In this document: one piece after another, positions 35,059 through 44,280 of the stretch
Layout of the letters: every line of letters begins with the position of its first letter
Numbering within the stretch: position 1 is the stretch's first letter
NCBI RefSeq assembly: GCF_007994985.1
Contig: NZ_VOQF01000001.1
Span: 558,001 to 622,000, forward strand
Origin: Metabacillus litoralis
GTDB taxonomy: Bacteria; Bacillota; Bacilli; Bacillales; Bacillaceae
DNA: 64,000 nt
Reading direction: 5' to 3'
Position numbers and translations under genes: made by a program
The notes under the pieces: model-generated
Told to the model about the DNA's origin: nothing
What the model saw: the letters and a program-made list of their open reading frames with translations, nothing else
Databases searched by the model: none

Positions 35059-36021
35059 CTATTTTCCAAATAAATTAGAATATTTTCCATACCCTTCTTT
35101 TTCAAGATCATCTTTTGATATAAATTTTAATGCTGCTGAGTTAATACAATAACGTAAGCCATTAGGACCAGGTCCATCGTCAAAGACATGTCCTAGATGA
35201 GAATCAGCTGTTTTACTTCTGACCTCTGTTCTTACCATACCATGAGTTGTGTCCATTTTCTCTATGACTTCAAAGTCTTGAATCGGTTTTGTAAAGCTAG
35301 GCCAACCACAACCAGCATCATACTTATCTAAAGAACTAAATAAAGGTTTGCCTGATATAATATCTACATAAATACCTTCTTCGGTATTGTTCCAATACTC
35401 ATTACGAAAAGGTGGTTCTGTACCATTATTTTGAGTTACCTCATATTGTATGGGATTTAATTTGTTAAGTATTTGACTTTTATTCGTCTCATTCCAATGT
35501 TGTTCAATAAATCTATCTCTTCCAGAACCTGTTCGATATTGTTTATATCTTGCTGTACTCTTTTTATAAAAATCCTGATGATACTCCTCGGCAGGATAAA
35601 ACGTTTTTGCTTCAAGTATTTTAGTTACAATAGGCTTCTTAAATCTACCGCTTTGCTCAAGTTCTTGCTTAGATTTTTCAGCAAGCTGTCTCTGTTCTTC
35701 TGAGTGATAAAATATTGCTGTTTGATAGGACTCACCGCGATCATGAAATTGACCACCTTCATCAGTAGGATCAATTTGTTGCCAAAATAATTCCAACAGT
35801 ACTTCATATTGAAAAACATCTGGATTAAATGTAATTTGAACAGCTTCAAGATGTCCTGTTTTATTAGAGCAAACTTCCTCATATGTAGGATTTTCTTTTG
35901 TTCCACCTGTATAGCCAGAAATAATTGACTCAATCCCTGGTAGCTCATCGAATGGCTGTACCATACACCAAAAACATCCACCAGCAAATGTAGCAAGCTC
36001 TATCTTGTGATTATTTGTCAT
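35059..36021 (-). CDS. msrAB: fused methionine sulfoxide reductase MsrA-MsrB
   Basis: A 320-residue fusion that repairs both S and R forms of methionine sulfoxide. The MsrA domain is residues 8-160 with catalytic Cys16 in GGCFWC. The MsrB domain is about 185-315 with catalytic Cys292 in RYCINSAAL and GCGWPSF near 237. MsrB lacks the CxxC zinc pairs. In B. subtilis these are two genes, msrA and msrB, in the same neighbourhood. ATG at 36021 follows GGGGG; the frame is open to 36066. Divergent from ypoP. Confidence 0.93.
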   Translation of the reverse strand: MTNNHKIELATFAGGCFWCMVQPFDELPGIESIISGYTGGTKENPTYEEVCSNKTGHLEAVQITFNPDVFQYEVLLELFWQQIDPTDEGGQFHDRGESYQTAIFYHSEEQRQLAEKSKQELEQSGRFKKPIVTKILEAKTFYPAEEYHQDFYKKSTARYKQYRTGSGRDRFIEQHWNETNKSQILNKLNPIQYEVTQNNGTEPPFRNEYWNNTEEGIYVDIISGKPLFSSLDKYDAGCGWPSFTKPIQDFEVIEKMDTTHGMVRTEVRSKTADSHLGHVFDDGPGPNGLRYCINSAALKFISKDDLEKEGYGKYSNLFGK

Positions 36022-36268
36022 TAACTTATACCCCCAACTAATTAATTTGTCCTTATTATATAGCATGTTATAAAAAGATTAAAAGTAAACTGTTTTTATA
36101 AAGCAGTTTTACTGAAAATGGTTGAAAAAAACTAAAATTTACGGCCAAAGCTGTGTTTGTTTCGCATAAAAGAATACTAATTTAAAAATTCCAACATAGT
36201 CCTTGACACAGCGTGTAACATTCCTTAGTCTAAACAAAAGAATAAATGTTGTTTCGGAGGAAATTAAC

Positions 36269-36691
36269 TTGGATAATCGTCAGGAAAAAATGTATGAAAT
36301 GGAAGCTCTTATGCGCCATGTTTATAAAAAACTACGTCAAGAAATGAACCTTATCTATGATAACGAAATATCGAGAAATGAGTTTTTCATTTTAAAAAAG
36401 CTTTATGAACATGGACCACAAAAATCATCTGATTTATCTAAAATGTTAAATGTTTCTGCATCCCATATAACTGCGGTAACTGATTCACTTATTGAAAAAG
36501 AGTGGATCGAACGAGTTCGTTCAAATAATGATAGAAGGATTGTTGTTATCCATTTAACGAATAAAGGTAAACAAACATTGGAATTATTCGAGAAAAGAAA
36601 AACAGATTTTCTCTTGGAAAAGTTCAGCGATTTAAGTAATGAAGATATCGAAAGCTTTATAAAATTATTTAATAAAATGCTCAATAAATAA
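36269..36691 (+). CDS. ypoP: MarR-family regulator YpoP
   Basis: A 140-residue winged-helix regulator. The recognition region is SSDLSKMLNVSASHITAVTD and the wing SNNDRRIVVIHLT, as in MarR proteins. The start is the TTG at 36269, preceded by CGGAGG; the frame is open upstream to 36203 but that part overlaps a TTGACA promoter element. Divergent from msrAB, as ypoP lies next to msrA in B. subtilis. A role in oxidative-stress control is suggested by position only. No clear ligand Cys at the N-terminus. Confidence 0.85.
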   Translation: MDNRQEKMYEMEALMRHVYKKLRQEMNLIYDNEISRNEFFILKKLYEHGPQKSSDLSKMLNVSASHITAVTDSLIEKEWIERVRSNNDRRIVVIHLTNKGKQTLELFEKRKTDFLLEKFSDLSNEDIESFIKLFNKMLNK

Positions 36692-37042
36692 ATCTGTTTC
36701 ATACCAAGCTGCATCACAATATATTTTGTTGCTATTTATGCGATAAAGCACTTTTATCGCATAAAGGTGTCATAAAACAAAATAGTGTATCTTATGTTAC
36801 GCTTTTATTTGAATTGAATAAGTGAATTTTACGAAAGGCTACACTTTATTAAATTCATTTATTTCTACTACTTACTTTCACGCAGATAACCCCCAATCAT
36901 TTGCCCCAACTACCCAAAACATCTTAGTATAAATGTTTCGTTTCTTCCATTTTCAAAAGGACATCCAAAATAGCTTACATATATTCCTTGTTGTTAGAAA
37001 AAGCTATGTTAAATACTTTTTCATATAAGGAGGATGACATCT
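36692..37042. other. intergenic region downstream of ypoP
   Basis: About 350 bases with a long perfect hairpin (36735-36765) that probably ends ypoP, and further A+T-rich sequence leading to the zinc-ribbon gene. No ORF is supported. Confidence 0.55.
36735..36765 (+). terminator. perfect 13-bp hairpin after ypoP
   Basis: TTTATGCGATAAA and TTTATCGCATAAA pair perfectly around GCACT, with outer TTTTGTT and AACAAAA words extending the symmetry. No T run follows. The word TTATCGCATAAA also occurs inside elements A1 and A2, so it may be an element remnant used as a terminator. Confidence 0.5.
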
Positions 37043-37288
37043 ATGAACTCACCATATTTATGTCCTAATTGTAAAACAAATAAAACTAGATTCAATATTA
37101 TTGAGCAGCATGTAAAGTCTGTTAAATTAGATCCACAAACGGGAAGTGTTATCCAAGAAATCGATAAATTGTCATTAGATCCATTTCATATTCCTTACAA
37201 AGGTCCTGAATATAAAGTCCAATGTGGAGCTTGTGGTCTTATAGAGGAAGAGATAACATTCATAAAAAGAGCTGAGTTACAAAAATAG
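37043..37288 (+). CDS. small zinc-ribbon protein
   Basis: An 81-residue protein with a CPNC near the N-terminus (residues 6-9) and CGAC near residue 62, together a likely zinc ribbon, separated by an extended stretch. AAGGAGG lies before the ATG at 37043, which makes the upstream in-frame ATG at 37034 unlikely. Function unknown; no clear operon partner. Confidence 0.7.
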   Translation: MNSPYLCPNCKTNKTRFNIIEQHVKSVKLDPQTGSVIQEIDKLSLDPFHIPYKGPEYKVQCGACGLIEEEITFIKRAELQK

Positions 37289-37358
37289 ATGGTTATTGTT
37301 TTTAATGGTGCTCTGATGTAATTCTATTCTGGAAAGTTTCCTCTAAACACATGTAAAA

Positions 37359-37392
37359 TAGGCCCCTTTTATTACATAACTTACGGGGCCTA
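37359..37392. terminator. terminator between the zinc-ribbon gene and the hydrolase gene
   Basis: TAGGCCCC and GGGGCCTA pair around an 18-base loop between the two convergent genes. Confidence 0.7.
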
Positions 37393-37400
37393 CTTCATTC

Positions 37401-38210
37401 TTATTTCATTTTACTATCAATGACTCCTTCTAAAAAAACCTGTAAAACCTCTGACAATTTATCAGGCTGTTCTAGCATTGACATATGACCTGAATTCTCT
37501 ATTATTGATCGGTGAATATTAGGTTTGTCTACTGAAAAAGTACGGTCGTGTGGAATTACACCGTCATCACGTCCAACAACTAATAAAATTGGAACCTTGA
37601 GCTCTTCTAATACCACATTTCGATCCGGTCTATGTTTCATCGCGTTAAGAGCACCAATAGCTCCAAACTCTGATGTTTTATAACCTATATTTTTCACAAG
37701 TTTCAATTGATAATCTAGTTCTTCATTATTGTTTTTTGAAAAAAGCTTTGGTACAAGCTCATCTATAAAAGGTTTTATACCACTATTAGTAATTCTTTCA
37801 ATACCATGATCTCTATTTACTTTTGCTTCAGCTGTATCTGGTAAAGCTGTTGAATGAACTAAAGAAAGTCCACATAACTTATCAGGGAATTTCTCTGCAA
37901 ATGCCATACTAATGTAACCACCTAAGGAGTGTCCAATCAAGGTAGCTCTTTCTATTCTGAGTGAAGATAAAAGTGAAGCGATATCTTCTGCCAAATCTGT
38001 TATTTCAAAATCATCTTTTGGTGTACTTGAATCACCATGACCTCGTAAATCTACAGTAAGAACTCTATTCTTTTTCGCTAATTGTGGAACGATGTATTTC
38101 CAATAATGGGAATCACCGCAAAATCCATGAATCAACACAACACAGTGTCCGACTCCTTGATCTGTGTATGAAATCATATTATCTCCTACATTATGTGTAT
38201 AACGCTCCAT
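37401..38210 (-). CDS. alpha/beta hydrolase
   Basis: A 269-residue alpha/beta hydrolase. The oxyanion segment is LIHGFCGD, the nucleophile Ser is in GHSLGG (about residue 94), the acid is in VVGRDDGVIP and the His in ENSGHMSM. Similar enzymes are esterases, lipases or the RsbQ class. Substrate unknown. GAGGGT precedes the ATG. Monocistronic, with a terminator. Confidence 0.85.
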   Translation of the reverse strand: MERYTHNVGDNMISYTDQGVGHCVVLIHGFCGDSHYWKYIVPQLAKKNRVLTVDLRGHGDSSTPKDDFEITDLAEDIASLLSSLRIERATLIGHSLGGYISMAFAEKFPDKLCGLSLVHSTALPDTAEAKVNRDHGIERITNSGIKPFIDELVPKLFSKNNNEELDYQLKLVKNIGYKTSEFGAIGALNAMKHRPDRNVVLEELKVPILLVVGRDDGVIPHDRTFSVDKPNIHRSIIENSGHMSMLEQPDKLSEVLQVFLEGVIDSKMK

Positions 38211-38474
38211 CGTTTACCCTCCGAGTTCAAAATGTAAGATTTAGTCTATCATTGGTAATCGTAACAAACATTGGCAATGAACTCAAACATTTAATACTAT
38301 ATCTCTTATATTTAATTTGCACGCACTGAGACTAACTTAGGTATTAAAACTAAAAATCTAATTCTCATATTAGACTCTCAAAAGGATTTAATCTAGCCAC
38401 AAAGGGTCATTAAGTTTTAGATTGACATTATTAGTTATGGAAGTAATTATGAACAGCAATTTTAAAGCTAAAGA

Positions 38475-38600
38475 TTATTCGCTGTCTTGTGTAGTGTTAA
38501 AGAACAATTCTTCTTTCCCTTTATTCTTATTTTTTCTAATATTGTTCTTACCCATTTTCCCATCTGATTCATAACTGAGTTTACTTGTTGTTTTCTTCAT
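38475..38600 (-). CDS. small basic protein, 41 residues
   Basis: The ORF starts MKKTTSKLSYESDGKMGKNN and ends NTTQDSE. GAGGAGG is at good spacing before the ATG. It is rich in Lys and Asn, with no hydrophobic segment. No family recognised. Confidence 0.55.
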   Translation of the reverse strand: MKKTTSKLSYESDGKMGKNNIRKNKNKGKEELFFNTTQDSE

Positions 38601-38899
38601 GTTGCAATTCCTCCTCTTCATAATATTCACAATCATTCTTTCCATTCCAATAATAAATTATGTGAAACCTATCAAGACTACAGTCTTATTCAGTTCATTA
38701 AATAGTATCTTTTCTCCTATTATTTCGATAAGAGTATGTAAATATCATTAATAAGTTTTTAATAAATTATAAATCTTTTAAGAATATGTATCGTTTTTGT
38801 AAAAAGAGTTTATTCTCCTCTTTTTTCCATTATTATTATGTTGTACCAGTTACTACTGGTTTAAAAGATATTATCTAATGTTACATGGGAGGAATTTTA

Positions 38900-39079
38900 A
38901 TGAACAAAAGTTTATTATTAAAAGTCGGAGCTTCATTACTTGCTGTATTCTTAATGGCTGCATGTAACAACACAGAAGATACTGAACAAGAAGACACAAA
39001 TGTTGAAGAAACAGAAGAAGGCGCTGAAGAAGGCGCTGAAGAAGGCACAGAGGAAGAAACTGAAGAAGAAGCTGAATAA
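38900..39079 (+). CDS. small lipoprotein with a Glu-rich repetitive tail
   Basis: A 59-residue protein with a lipoprotein signal (lipobox LMAAC, Cys22) and a tail built almost entirely of Glu, Gly, Ala and Thr, including tandem EEGA units. GGGAGG lies before the ATG at 38900. After processing about 38 residues remain, more than half acidic. Function unknown; it could bind cations or wall polymers at the cell surface. A strong terminator follows. Confidence 0.75.
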   Translation: MNKSLLLKVGASLLAVFLMAACNNTEDTEQEDTNVEETEEGAEEGAEEGTEEETEEEAE

Positions 39080-39089
39080 AAAACAAACA

Positions 39090-39119
39090 AAAAATGAGAG
39101 GATCTATCCTCTCATTTTT
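39090..39119. terminator. bidirectional terminator
   Basis: AAAAATGAGAGGAT and ATCCTCTCATTTTT face each other with almost no loop. The hairpin lies between the convergent lipoprotein and YpmT-like genes and overlaps the stop of the latter. Confidence 0.88.
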
Positions 39120-39310
39120 TAACTATCCTTTTGCTTTTCATCTTTTACGTGCCATAAATAAATTGATACACTCAAAAATAAAGTTGAATACGCAATATTT
39201 AAATAAACCTCATCCATATTTTCCGCTACAAGTTGTTGATATGCAATACTTCCAAAAACAATTGAAATGAGTATCGCAACAATACTAAATATAAATAACT
39301 TATTTTTCAT
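39119..39310 (-). CDS. small membrane protein with two segments, YpmT candidate
   Basis: A 63-residue protein with two membrane segments (about 5-23 and 37-53) and a charged C-terminus ending EKQKDS. GGGGGTA lies before the ATG at 39310. Length and position on the ypmS side fit B. subtilis YpmT, but I cannot confirm identity by sequence. It follows the HtrA-like gene by 36 bases. Confidence 0.6.
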   Translation of the reverse strand: MKNKLFIFSIVAILISIVFGSIAYQQLVAENMDEVYLNIAYSTLFLSVSIYLWHVKDEKQKDS

Positions 39311-39346
39311 TAATAAATACCCCCACATCAATTATTTTGAAAATGC

Positions 39347-40468
39347 TTAGCCCTCTTGTTTCTCTGATATGATTTTTGCCTGGTCATTTTCATAAGCAAC
39401 TACAAATGTTTTATTATAGATTTTCGTTATATTTTTTTCACCATTATGTTCTTCTATAGATAAAATTGTTTCAACGATCACTTTATCTTCCTGAATTTCT
39501 TTTTTCAATTCAGTGATCTTTATAGCATTAATATGCAAATATTTCTCTCGAAATGTTTCATATTTAACATTTGATTGCCAGTCACTGCCTAAAAGTGAAT
39601 AAGCTGTAACAAAATCTCTAAAATTAATGCTTTCGATAAAGTAATTAATTAGATAATCAGATGTTTCTAGCATTTTATTTCCATTAACTTTGGATGAAAT
39701 ATCAAAAGAAGTAACTGATGGCAGGTTTCTCATTGGCGTTTCTGACCACCCATTAACTAATGGCAGTACAGCACTTATAGGAATACTGAAGCCTATATTC
39801 CCTTGTTCTATGCGTGCTGAATTTATTCCAACAACATGTCCAGATTTGCGATCTAATAAAGGCCCCCCACTATTTCCAGGTGCAATAGGAGCTGATATTT
39901 GATAGACATTTTCATAAATATACGGCTCTACATTTAATTCTCTGTCCGTACCGCTAATAATTCCTGTTGTAACAGTATTTTGAAATCCTAAAGGACTGCC
40001 CAATGCTAGAATTTCATCACCAATTTCAAGCTCAGTACTTGGAGATAATGTTAATGGTTCGATATTTTTCAGCCCTTCAACTCTTACTACTGCAATATCT
40101 GTTTCTGTGCTTATTCCGATAACTTCACCATCGTAACCTTTTGCATCTGTAGTACGGATCTTGACAGAAGATGCACCATCAACAACATGTGCATTTGTAA
40201 TAATGTCACCATTGTCATTATACAAAAACCCAGAACCAACAGAACCATCCTCTAATTCTACCATAACTACCTTTTTCTGTGATTCTCTAATTATTTCTTT
40301 AATTTCTGGAATTGTTTGAGTACTACTTTCTTCACTGTTTTTTTTAAGTATAGTTGATTCAGAATAGATCTTTGAAGCTGTGTAGTTCTTTGTATAAAAA
40401 TATCCAAATACACCAAAAGCTAAAATAAGAAGGGATACTATTATGCTAAAAATTATTTTTTTATCCAT
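39347..40468 (-). CDS. membrane-anchored trypsin-like serine protease (S1C/HtrA type, no PDZ)
   Basis: A 373-residue protein with an N-terminal membrane anchor (about 5-25) and an outward trypsin-like domain (about 60-245). The triad is visible: His94 in TNAHVVDG, Asp124 in TDIAVVRV and Ser200 in APGNSGGP. HtrA proteins usually end in PDZ domains. Here the C-terminus (about 265-370) is instead a small alpha-beta domain of NTF2-like appearance. Its start is four bases after the stop of the zinc-ribbon/FxLYD gene, so the two form an operon. Confidence 0.85.
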   Translation of the reverse strand: MDKKIIFSIIVSLLILAFGVFGYFYTKNYTASKIYSESTILKKNSEESSTQTIPEIKEIIRESQKKVVMVELEDGSVGSGFLYNDNGDIITNAHVVDGASSVKIRTTDAKGYDGEVIGISTETDIAVVRVEGLKNIEPLTLSPSTELEIGDEILALGSPLGFQNTVTTGIISGTDRELNVEPYIYENVYQISAPIAPGNSGGPLLDRKSGHVVGINSARIEQGNIGFSIPISAVLPLVNGWSETPMRNLPSVTSFDISSKVNGNKMLETSDYLINYFIESINFRDFVTAYSLLGSDWQSNVKYETFREKYLHINAIKITELKKEIQEDKVIVETILSIEEHNGEKNITKIYNKTFVVAYENDQAKIISEKQEG

Positions 40469-40471
40469 AGT

Positions 40472-41626
40472 CTATCCTTTCTTTTCTTCTAATAACCAAG
40501 AGATCTTTTTAATCTCTACTTTTGCATCATTTTTGGCAGAATAGGTAACATGCTCAAATTCTCCTGTTTCACCGGGCTTTAGTTTATTTGGAAACACATT
40601 TGTTTTCCCATCTTCTAGTTTCACGCCATCTTTATTTTTTACCACAAACTCAACTATAATTGAATGGACGGTTTCTGTACCCTTGTTCTGAACGGTACCA
40701 TTTAAATAAGCATCACCGAATTTATCAACTTGAATTTCTACGGTAGTTAATTCAACAGCTTTTGTTAGATTTAATTGTTCTTCTTGTTTTGCGGCTAACA
40801 CAGCTTTATCAATCCGTTCCTGTTGAGCTTTTTCAAATGACGCCTTTTCCTCTTTGATTCTATCTCTTAATGATATAAGCTTCTCATTGTTAACTACATA
40901 TTGAAGAGCAGCATCTACTTGATATAACGCTTGGTTGAAATGCTTATTTTCTAAATCCTTTTCTGCTTCAGTTGAACTTAACATAATCATTTTTGTATAT
41001 ATTTGCTGTTTCAATTCAGATGCTTCTTGTAAGTCTAAGGAATACAAAGTTGACAATTTTTCAGCTAACTGATTGATAGAAGATAATTTAATAATTTCTT
41101 CTTTAATTTCACCAACTTTCACACTTGTTTCCACTTGCTCAATTTCATGAGTAAGCTTCGCATATAATGGTGATTGATTTTTATCAACTTGTCGCTTTAA
41201 CAAATTGATCTCTTTTTGTGCAGTTTCAAACTGCTCGTCCATAATCTTTTTTTCAACAACATGTAAGTCGTCATTAAACTTAACTACTGATTGAATGATT
41301 TTCTTATCTTCTTGCAAAATATTGTAATTATTACGGTACGCTATAGCATCATCAAGTAAACTAAGAGCTTCATCAAATTCTCCTGATAGGGCAGCTCTTT
41401 CGGCCATATCTTGATATTTTATTACCTTTTCATTAACTTTAGATTCAAAGAAAAAAGTAACAGCCATAATAACCGAAACGATAATAATGCTAATTAGTGG
41501 AAGTAAATAAGTTATAATCTTTATTTTTCTGTTTCTCTTGGTATCAATATTAAGCTTTTTTCCACATTGATGACAATAATTTGCCTTATTTTCTATGTTA
41601 TTTGTTCCACAGTTTGGACAAAACAA
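40472..41626 (-). CDS. zinc-ribbon, membrane, coiled-coil and FxLYD protein
   Basis: A 384-residue protein with an N-terminal zinc ribbon (CPNCGTNN and CHQCGKK, residues 3-22), one membrane segment (about 38-60), a long helical coiled-coil region (about 65-290) and a C-terminal FxLYD-like beta domain (about 295-375, GDAYLNGTVQNKGT). Start is TTG 41626, seven bases after AAGGAGG. The build suggests an envelope sensor with a cytosolic zinc ribbon. It is three bases upstream of the HtrA-like protease gene, so it may regulate or present substrates to it. Confidence 0.8.
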   Translation of the reverse strand: MFCPNCGTNNIENKANYCHQCGKKLNIDTKRNRKIKIITYLLPLISIIIVSVIMAVTFFFESKVNEKVIKYQDMAERAALSGEFDEALSLLDDAIAYRNNYNILQEDKKIIQSVVKFNDDLHVVEKKIMDEQFETAQKEINLLKRQVDKNQSPLYAKLTHEIEQVETSVKVGEIKEEIIKLSSINQLAEKLSTLYSLDLQEASELKQQIYTKMIMLSSTEAEKDLENKHFNQALYQVDAALQYVVNNEKLISLRDRIKEEKASFEKAQQERIDKAVLAAKQEEQLNLTKAVELTTVEIQVDKFGDAYLNGTVQNKGTETVHSIIVEFVVKNKDGVKLEDGKTNVFPNKLKPGETGEFEHVTYSAKNDAKVEIKKISWLLEEKKG

Positions 41627-41792
41627 TAGAATACCTCCTTTTTTTCTATTTTTCCATAGTTAAGGAGAATAATTGTATAGATAACTTATTTCGACATACT
41701 ATTCTATTAGTATACATGTTTCGCTCACATCATTCTAGGTTTTCGATAAGGGGTAATTCGTACCATTTTGTAAAAAAACCTAAAAACAAAAG

Positions 41793-41824
41793 GAAAAAGT
41801 CCAACAAAATTGAATGTTAGACTT
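41793..41824 (-). terminator. intrinsic terminator of ypmS
   Basis: On the minus strand AAGTCTAACA and TGTTGGACTT pair (one G-U) around TTCAATTT and are followed by TTT. Confidence 0.82.
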
Positions 41825-41839
41825 CTTCAACAATAGAAT

Positions 41840-42421
41840 TTAAGGCATAGGCACATATAATGTAAACGTTATATCATCATTCTTTAAATTAAAGCTTTCA
41901 GCTCTCGCACTTAGTCCATTCTTAAACGTTAACTCATCAAGATAAATATCAATTACCTTTTCACTCGAGTCTATCACCACATAACTAGGAAGCTCATAAT
42001 AAGTGTTCATATATTTCAATACATATGATACAGGTAGCTTAAGTTGACCAATGGAAAGCTCTTCTACATGTAACTGTACATTTCCATCTTCTTTCACTAC
42101 TGGTTCTAAAATTAACTTCATGTTTATATCTTTGTTAAATGCTTTAATACTTCCGTACACATTTACTTCATCTTCTAATTCAACCGTATATTGAAGGTTG
42201 TCTTGATCTGCTTCTTTTTCCAAATAACGGTTAATTAAACGTGTAAGATCTTCTTTTTGAGAACTTATTAGGAATGGAACTGTATTTTCAGTTTCAATTG
42301 GTTTCGCCTTTTCAATTCTATTAGAAGAATCAGTAGGACTAAATAAAAATGCAAGAAAAATGATTAATACAAATAAATTTAAGCCTACTAAGATCAGAAA
42401 TAACATTTTCCATTTTTTCAT
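41840..42421 (-). CDS. ypmS: YpmS (DUF2140)
   Basis: A 193-residue protein with an N-terminal membrane anchor (about 5-28) and an extracellular DUF2140 domain rich in beta strands (LELEDEVNVYGSIKAF-like and YVLKYMNTYYELPSYV). B. subtilis YpmS is an outward-facing membrane protein of unknown role encoded after ypmR, as here. The ATG at 42421 is chosen; an in-frame GTG at 42433 overlaps the ypmR stop and is a possible alternative. Confidence 0.88.
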   Translation of the reverse strand: MKKWKMLFLILVGLNLFVLIIFLAFLFSPTDSSNRIEKAKPIETENTVPFLISSQKEDLTRLINRYLEKEADQDNLQYTVELEDEVNVYGSIKAFNKDINMKLILEPVVKEDGNVQLHVEELSIGQLKLPVSYVLKYMNTYYELPSYVVIDSSEKVIDIYLDELTFKNGLSARAESFNLKNDDITFTLYVPMP

Positions 42422-42429
42422 GTTTAATA

Positions 42430-43236
42430 TCACTCTTTTCTGCTTACTGAATCTGTAGTTAATTCTGTATATTTTAAACTATTATAAATTCTATCTGCCA
42501 TTAATGAATACCCAACCTCATTTGGGTGAAATTCATCTTTATACAACAGTTTACCATTTGTTGTTGAAGAAAAAATATCAGCAACAGAAACAAACACTCC
42601 ATTCCCATCACTCAAGATTATTTCTTCTGAATCATTATTCCATTCTTCCATAATCGTATCAATTTCACTTATTTCTGGTAACATATATTTAAATGGATTG
42701 TATAAACCAATGTAGACAATTTTAGCAGAAGCGTTATAACTTCTTACAGTGGCAAGAATACTTTTAAAGCGTTCTTTATATTTTTTTTGTTCTTCACGAA
42801 AAGGCTTAAAATCTAATGAAAAAATGTTATTGCGAACCACATTCATTATGTCATTACCTCCAATGGTCATGACAATAACATCTGCTTCTTTAATACCTTT
42901 TATAACCTCTTCATCATTTAATTTTTTCTGAAGATTAGTTGTTTTATGTCCTTTCACACCAAAATTCTTTACTTTTACGTCTTTTATATTGTCCTGTTGT
43001 TTTAATTTTTCAGTAACCCTTCCGAAATAACCACCAAGCTTAGCCTCATCACCAACACCTTTTGTTAAAGAATCACCGATTCCAACTAAATTAATTGTTT
43101 TTGGTATAAATTCATCAGTAGGATTTTCTTTCATTTTTAAAGCAACTGATTTTGCTTCAAGATTAACGCTTGTTTCTGAACTGCATCCTGATATGACAGT
43201 AAGCACTATACTAAATATAAGTAATTTACGCAGCAT
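42430..43236 (-). CDS. ypmR: SGNH-hydrolase lipoprotein YpmR
   Basis: A 268-residue lipoprotein (lipobox ISGC, Cys18) with an SGNH/GDSL esterase domain: block I GIGDSLTKGVGD, block III GGND, block V DEFHPNEVG with the Asp-His pair. It should hydrolyse an ester on the outer surface; substrate unknown. The stop overlaps a possible ypmS GTG start, so ypmR and ypmS are one unit, as in B. subtilis. Confidence 0.9.
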   Translation of the reverse strand: MLRKLLIFSIVLTVISGCSSETSVNLEAKSVALKMKENPTDEFIPKTINLVGIGDSLTKGVGDEAKLGGYFGRVTEKLKQQDNIKDVKVKNFGVKGHKTTNLQKKLNDEEVIKGIKEADVIVMTIGGNDIMNVVRNNIFSLDFKPFREEQKKYKERFKSILATVRSYNASAKIVYIGLYNPFKYMLPEISEIDTIMEEWNNDSEEIILSDGNGVFVSVADIFSSTTNGKLLYKDEFHPNEVGYSLMADRIYNSLKYTELTTDSVSRKE

Positions 43237-43565
43237 AACATCACCTTCGTTCTATATAGAGATATTGTTAATGTATTATTTGAGTAAAACACTAAAAAGT
43301 GCTTTTTTAACCTGTTACTTAATACTATGAATCTTTATTTTCAATTTACCTAAAACCTTACTAAACTAAAAGAATACAAGAATTTATTTTATCAATTAAT
43401 TAGTTAATATGATACTAATTTATCATTTTTTATATGGTTTATTTCGTTACCTTTGTTATTTTCTAATCAATTTCACGCACAATACTACTAGAGATAACTT
43501 TTTCATTTCATTTTATATATGAATTCTAAAATAACGAATAGCAATAAATTGTGAAAACTTCTTTA
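43237..43565. other. intergenic region upstream of ypmR
   Basis: A+T-rich sequence with no supported ORF. It should hold the ypmR promoter. I see no operator or repeat that I can name. Confidence 0.5.
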
Positions 43566-43593
43566 CAAAAAAGGACTCCTAACAAAGGAATCC
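43566..43593 (-). terminator. intrinsic terminator of ypmQ
   Basis: On the minus strand GGATTCCT and AGGAGTCC (one G-U) pair around TTGTT and are followed by six T residues. Confidence 0.8.
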
Positions 43594-43610
43594 ACTTTAA
43601 CTCATAAGAA

Positions 43611-44198
43611 TTATTTACTCAGTGTTTTTATATCGGCAATAATTTGATCGTATGGTGTATCTGTTACTCCACTATAGTCCTTCATAATCACACCATTTTT
43701 GTCTATAAGATAAAAATTTGATACGTGTATAACTTGATCACTATCTTGAGGTTTTTGAACAATGGTTTTGAAACTCTCCATTGCAAAGTCTTCAATTTCT
43801 TTTTGTTCATAACCGGTTAGAAAATCCCAATTATCATATGTAATTGAATAATTTGCCGCAAATTCCTTTAATTTTTCTGGAGTATCAACTTTAGGATCTA
43901 CACTAAATGAAACCATCCTTACATCTAAATCCTCTGCTTTTGCCTTCGACTGTAATTCTTTCATATGCGCTGTCATCGGAGGGCAAACAGTTTCACAATT
44001 TGTAAAAATGAAATCTGCCACCCAAACCTGGCCTTTTAAATCATCAAGTGATACCGATTCACCATTTTGATTAGTGAATTGAAAAGATTGAATTTCGAAA
44101 TTTAATGGATCCTTAATAGTTGTTGAATTTCCACACCCAGTGATAATTAATAGAATAGTAACGCAAATTAGTACCTTTGGACATATTATTTTTTTCAA
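43611..44198 (-). CDS. ypmQ: Sco1-family copper-binding lipoprotein YpmQ
   Basis: A 195-residue lipoprotein (lipobox ITGC, Cys22) with a thioredoxin-like fold. The copper ligands are Cys68 and Cys72 (NCETVCPP) and His158 (VIHVSNF). Sco proteins deliver copper to the CuA site of cytochrome c oxidase at the outer face of the membrane. B. subtilis YpmQ (BsSco) is required for CuA oxidase assembly. Start is TTG 44198 with GGGTGA at six bases. Terminator follows. Confidence 0.92.
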   Translation of the reverse strand: MKKIICPKVLICVTILLIITGCGNSTTIKDPLNFEIQSFQFTNQNGESVSLDDLKGQVWVADFIFTNCETVCPPMTAHMKELQSKAKAEDLDVRMVSFSVDPKVDTPEKLKEFAANYSITYDNWDFLTGYEQKEIEDFAMESFKTIVQKPQDSDQVIHVSNFYLIDKNGVIMKDYSGVTDTPYDQIIADIKTLSK

Positions 44199-44280
44199 TT
44201 AACTTCACCCTTCTTTTTATATCAACAATGAAAGTGTATCAAATTCATAACTGAATGAAAAGATTAACAGTGTGAAGGTT

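Noticed and set aside
35625-35996. 123-codon minus-strand frame inside msrAB
   Set aside because: It is a shifted frame of the same DNA as the intact MsrA domain, with no start signal.
38881-39090. Two minus-strand open frames over the acidic lipoprotein
   Set aside because: They are Ser/Leu-rich antisense shadows of the Glu-rich repeat with no ribosome binding sites.
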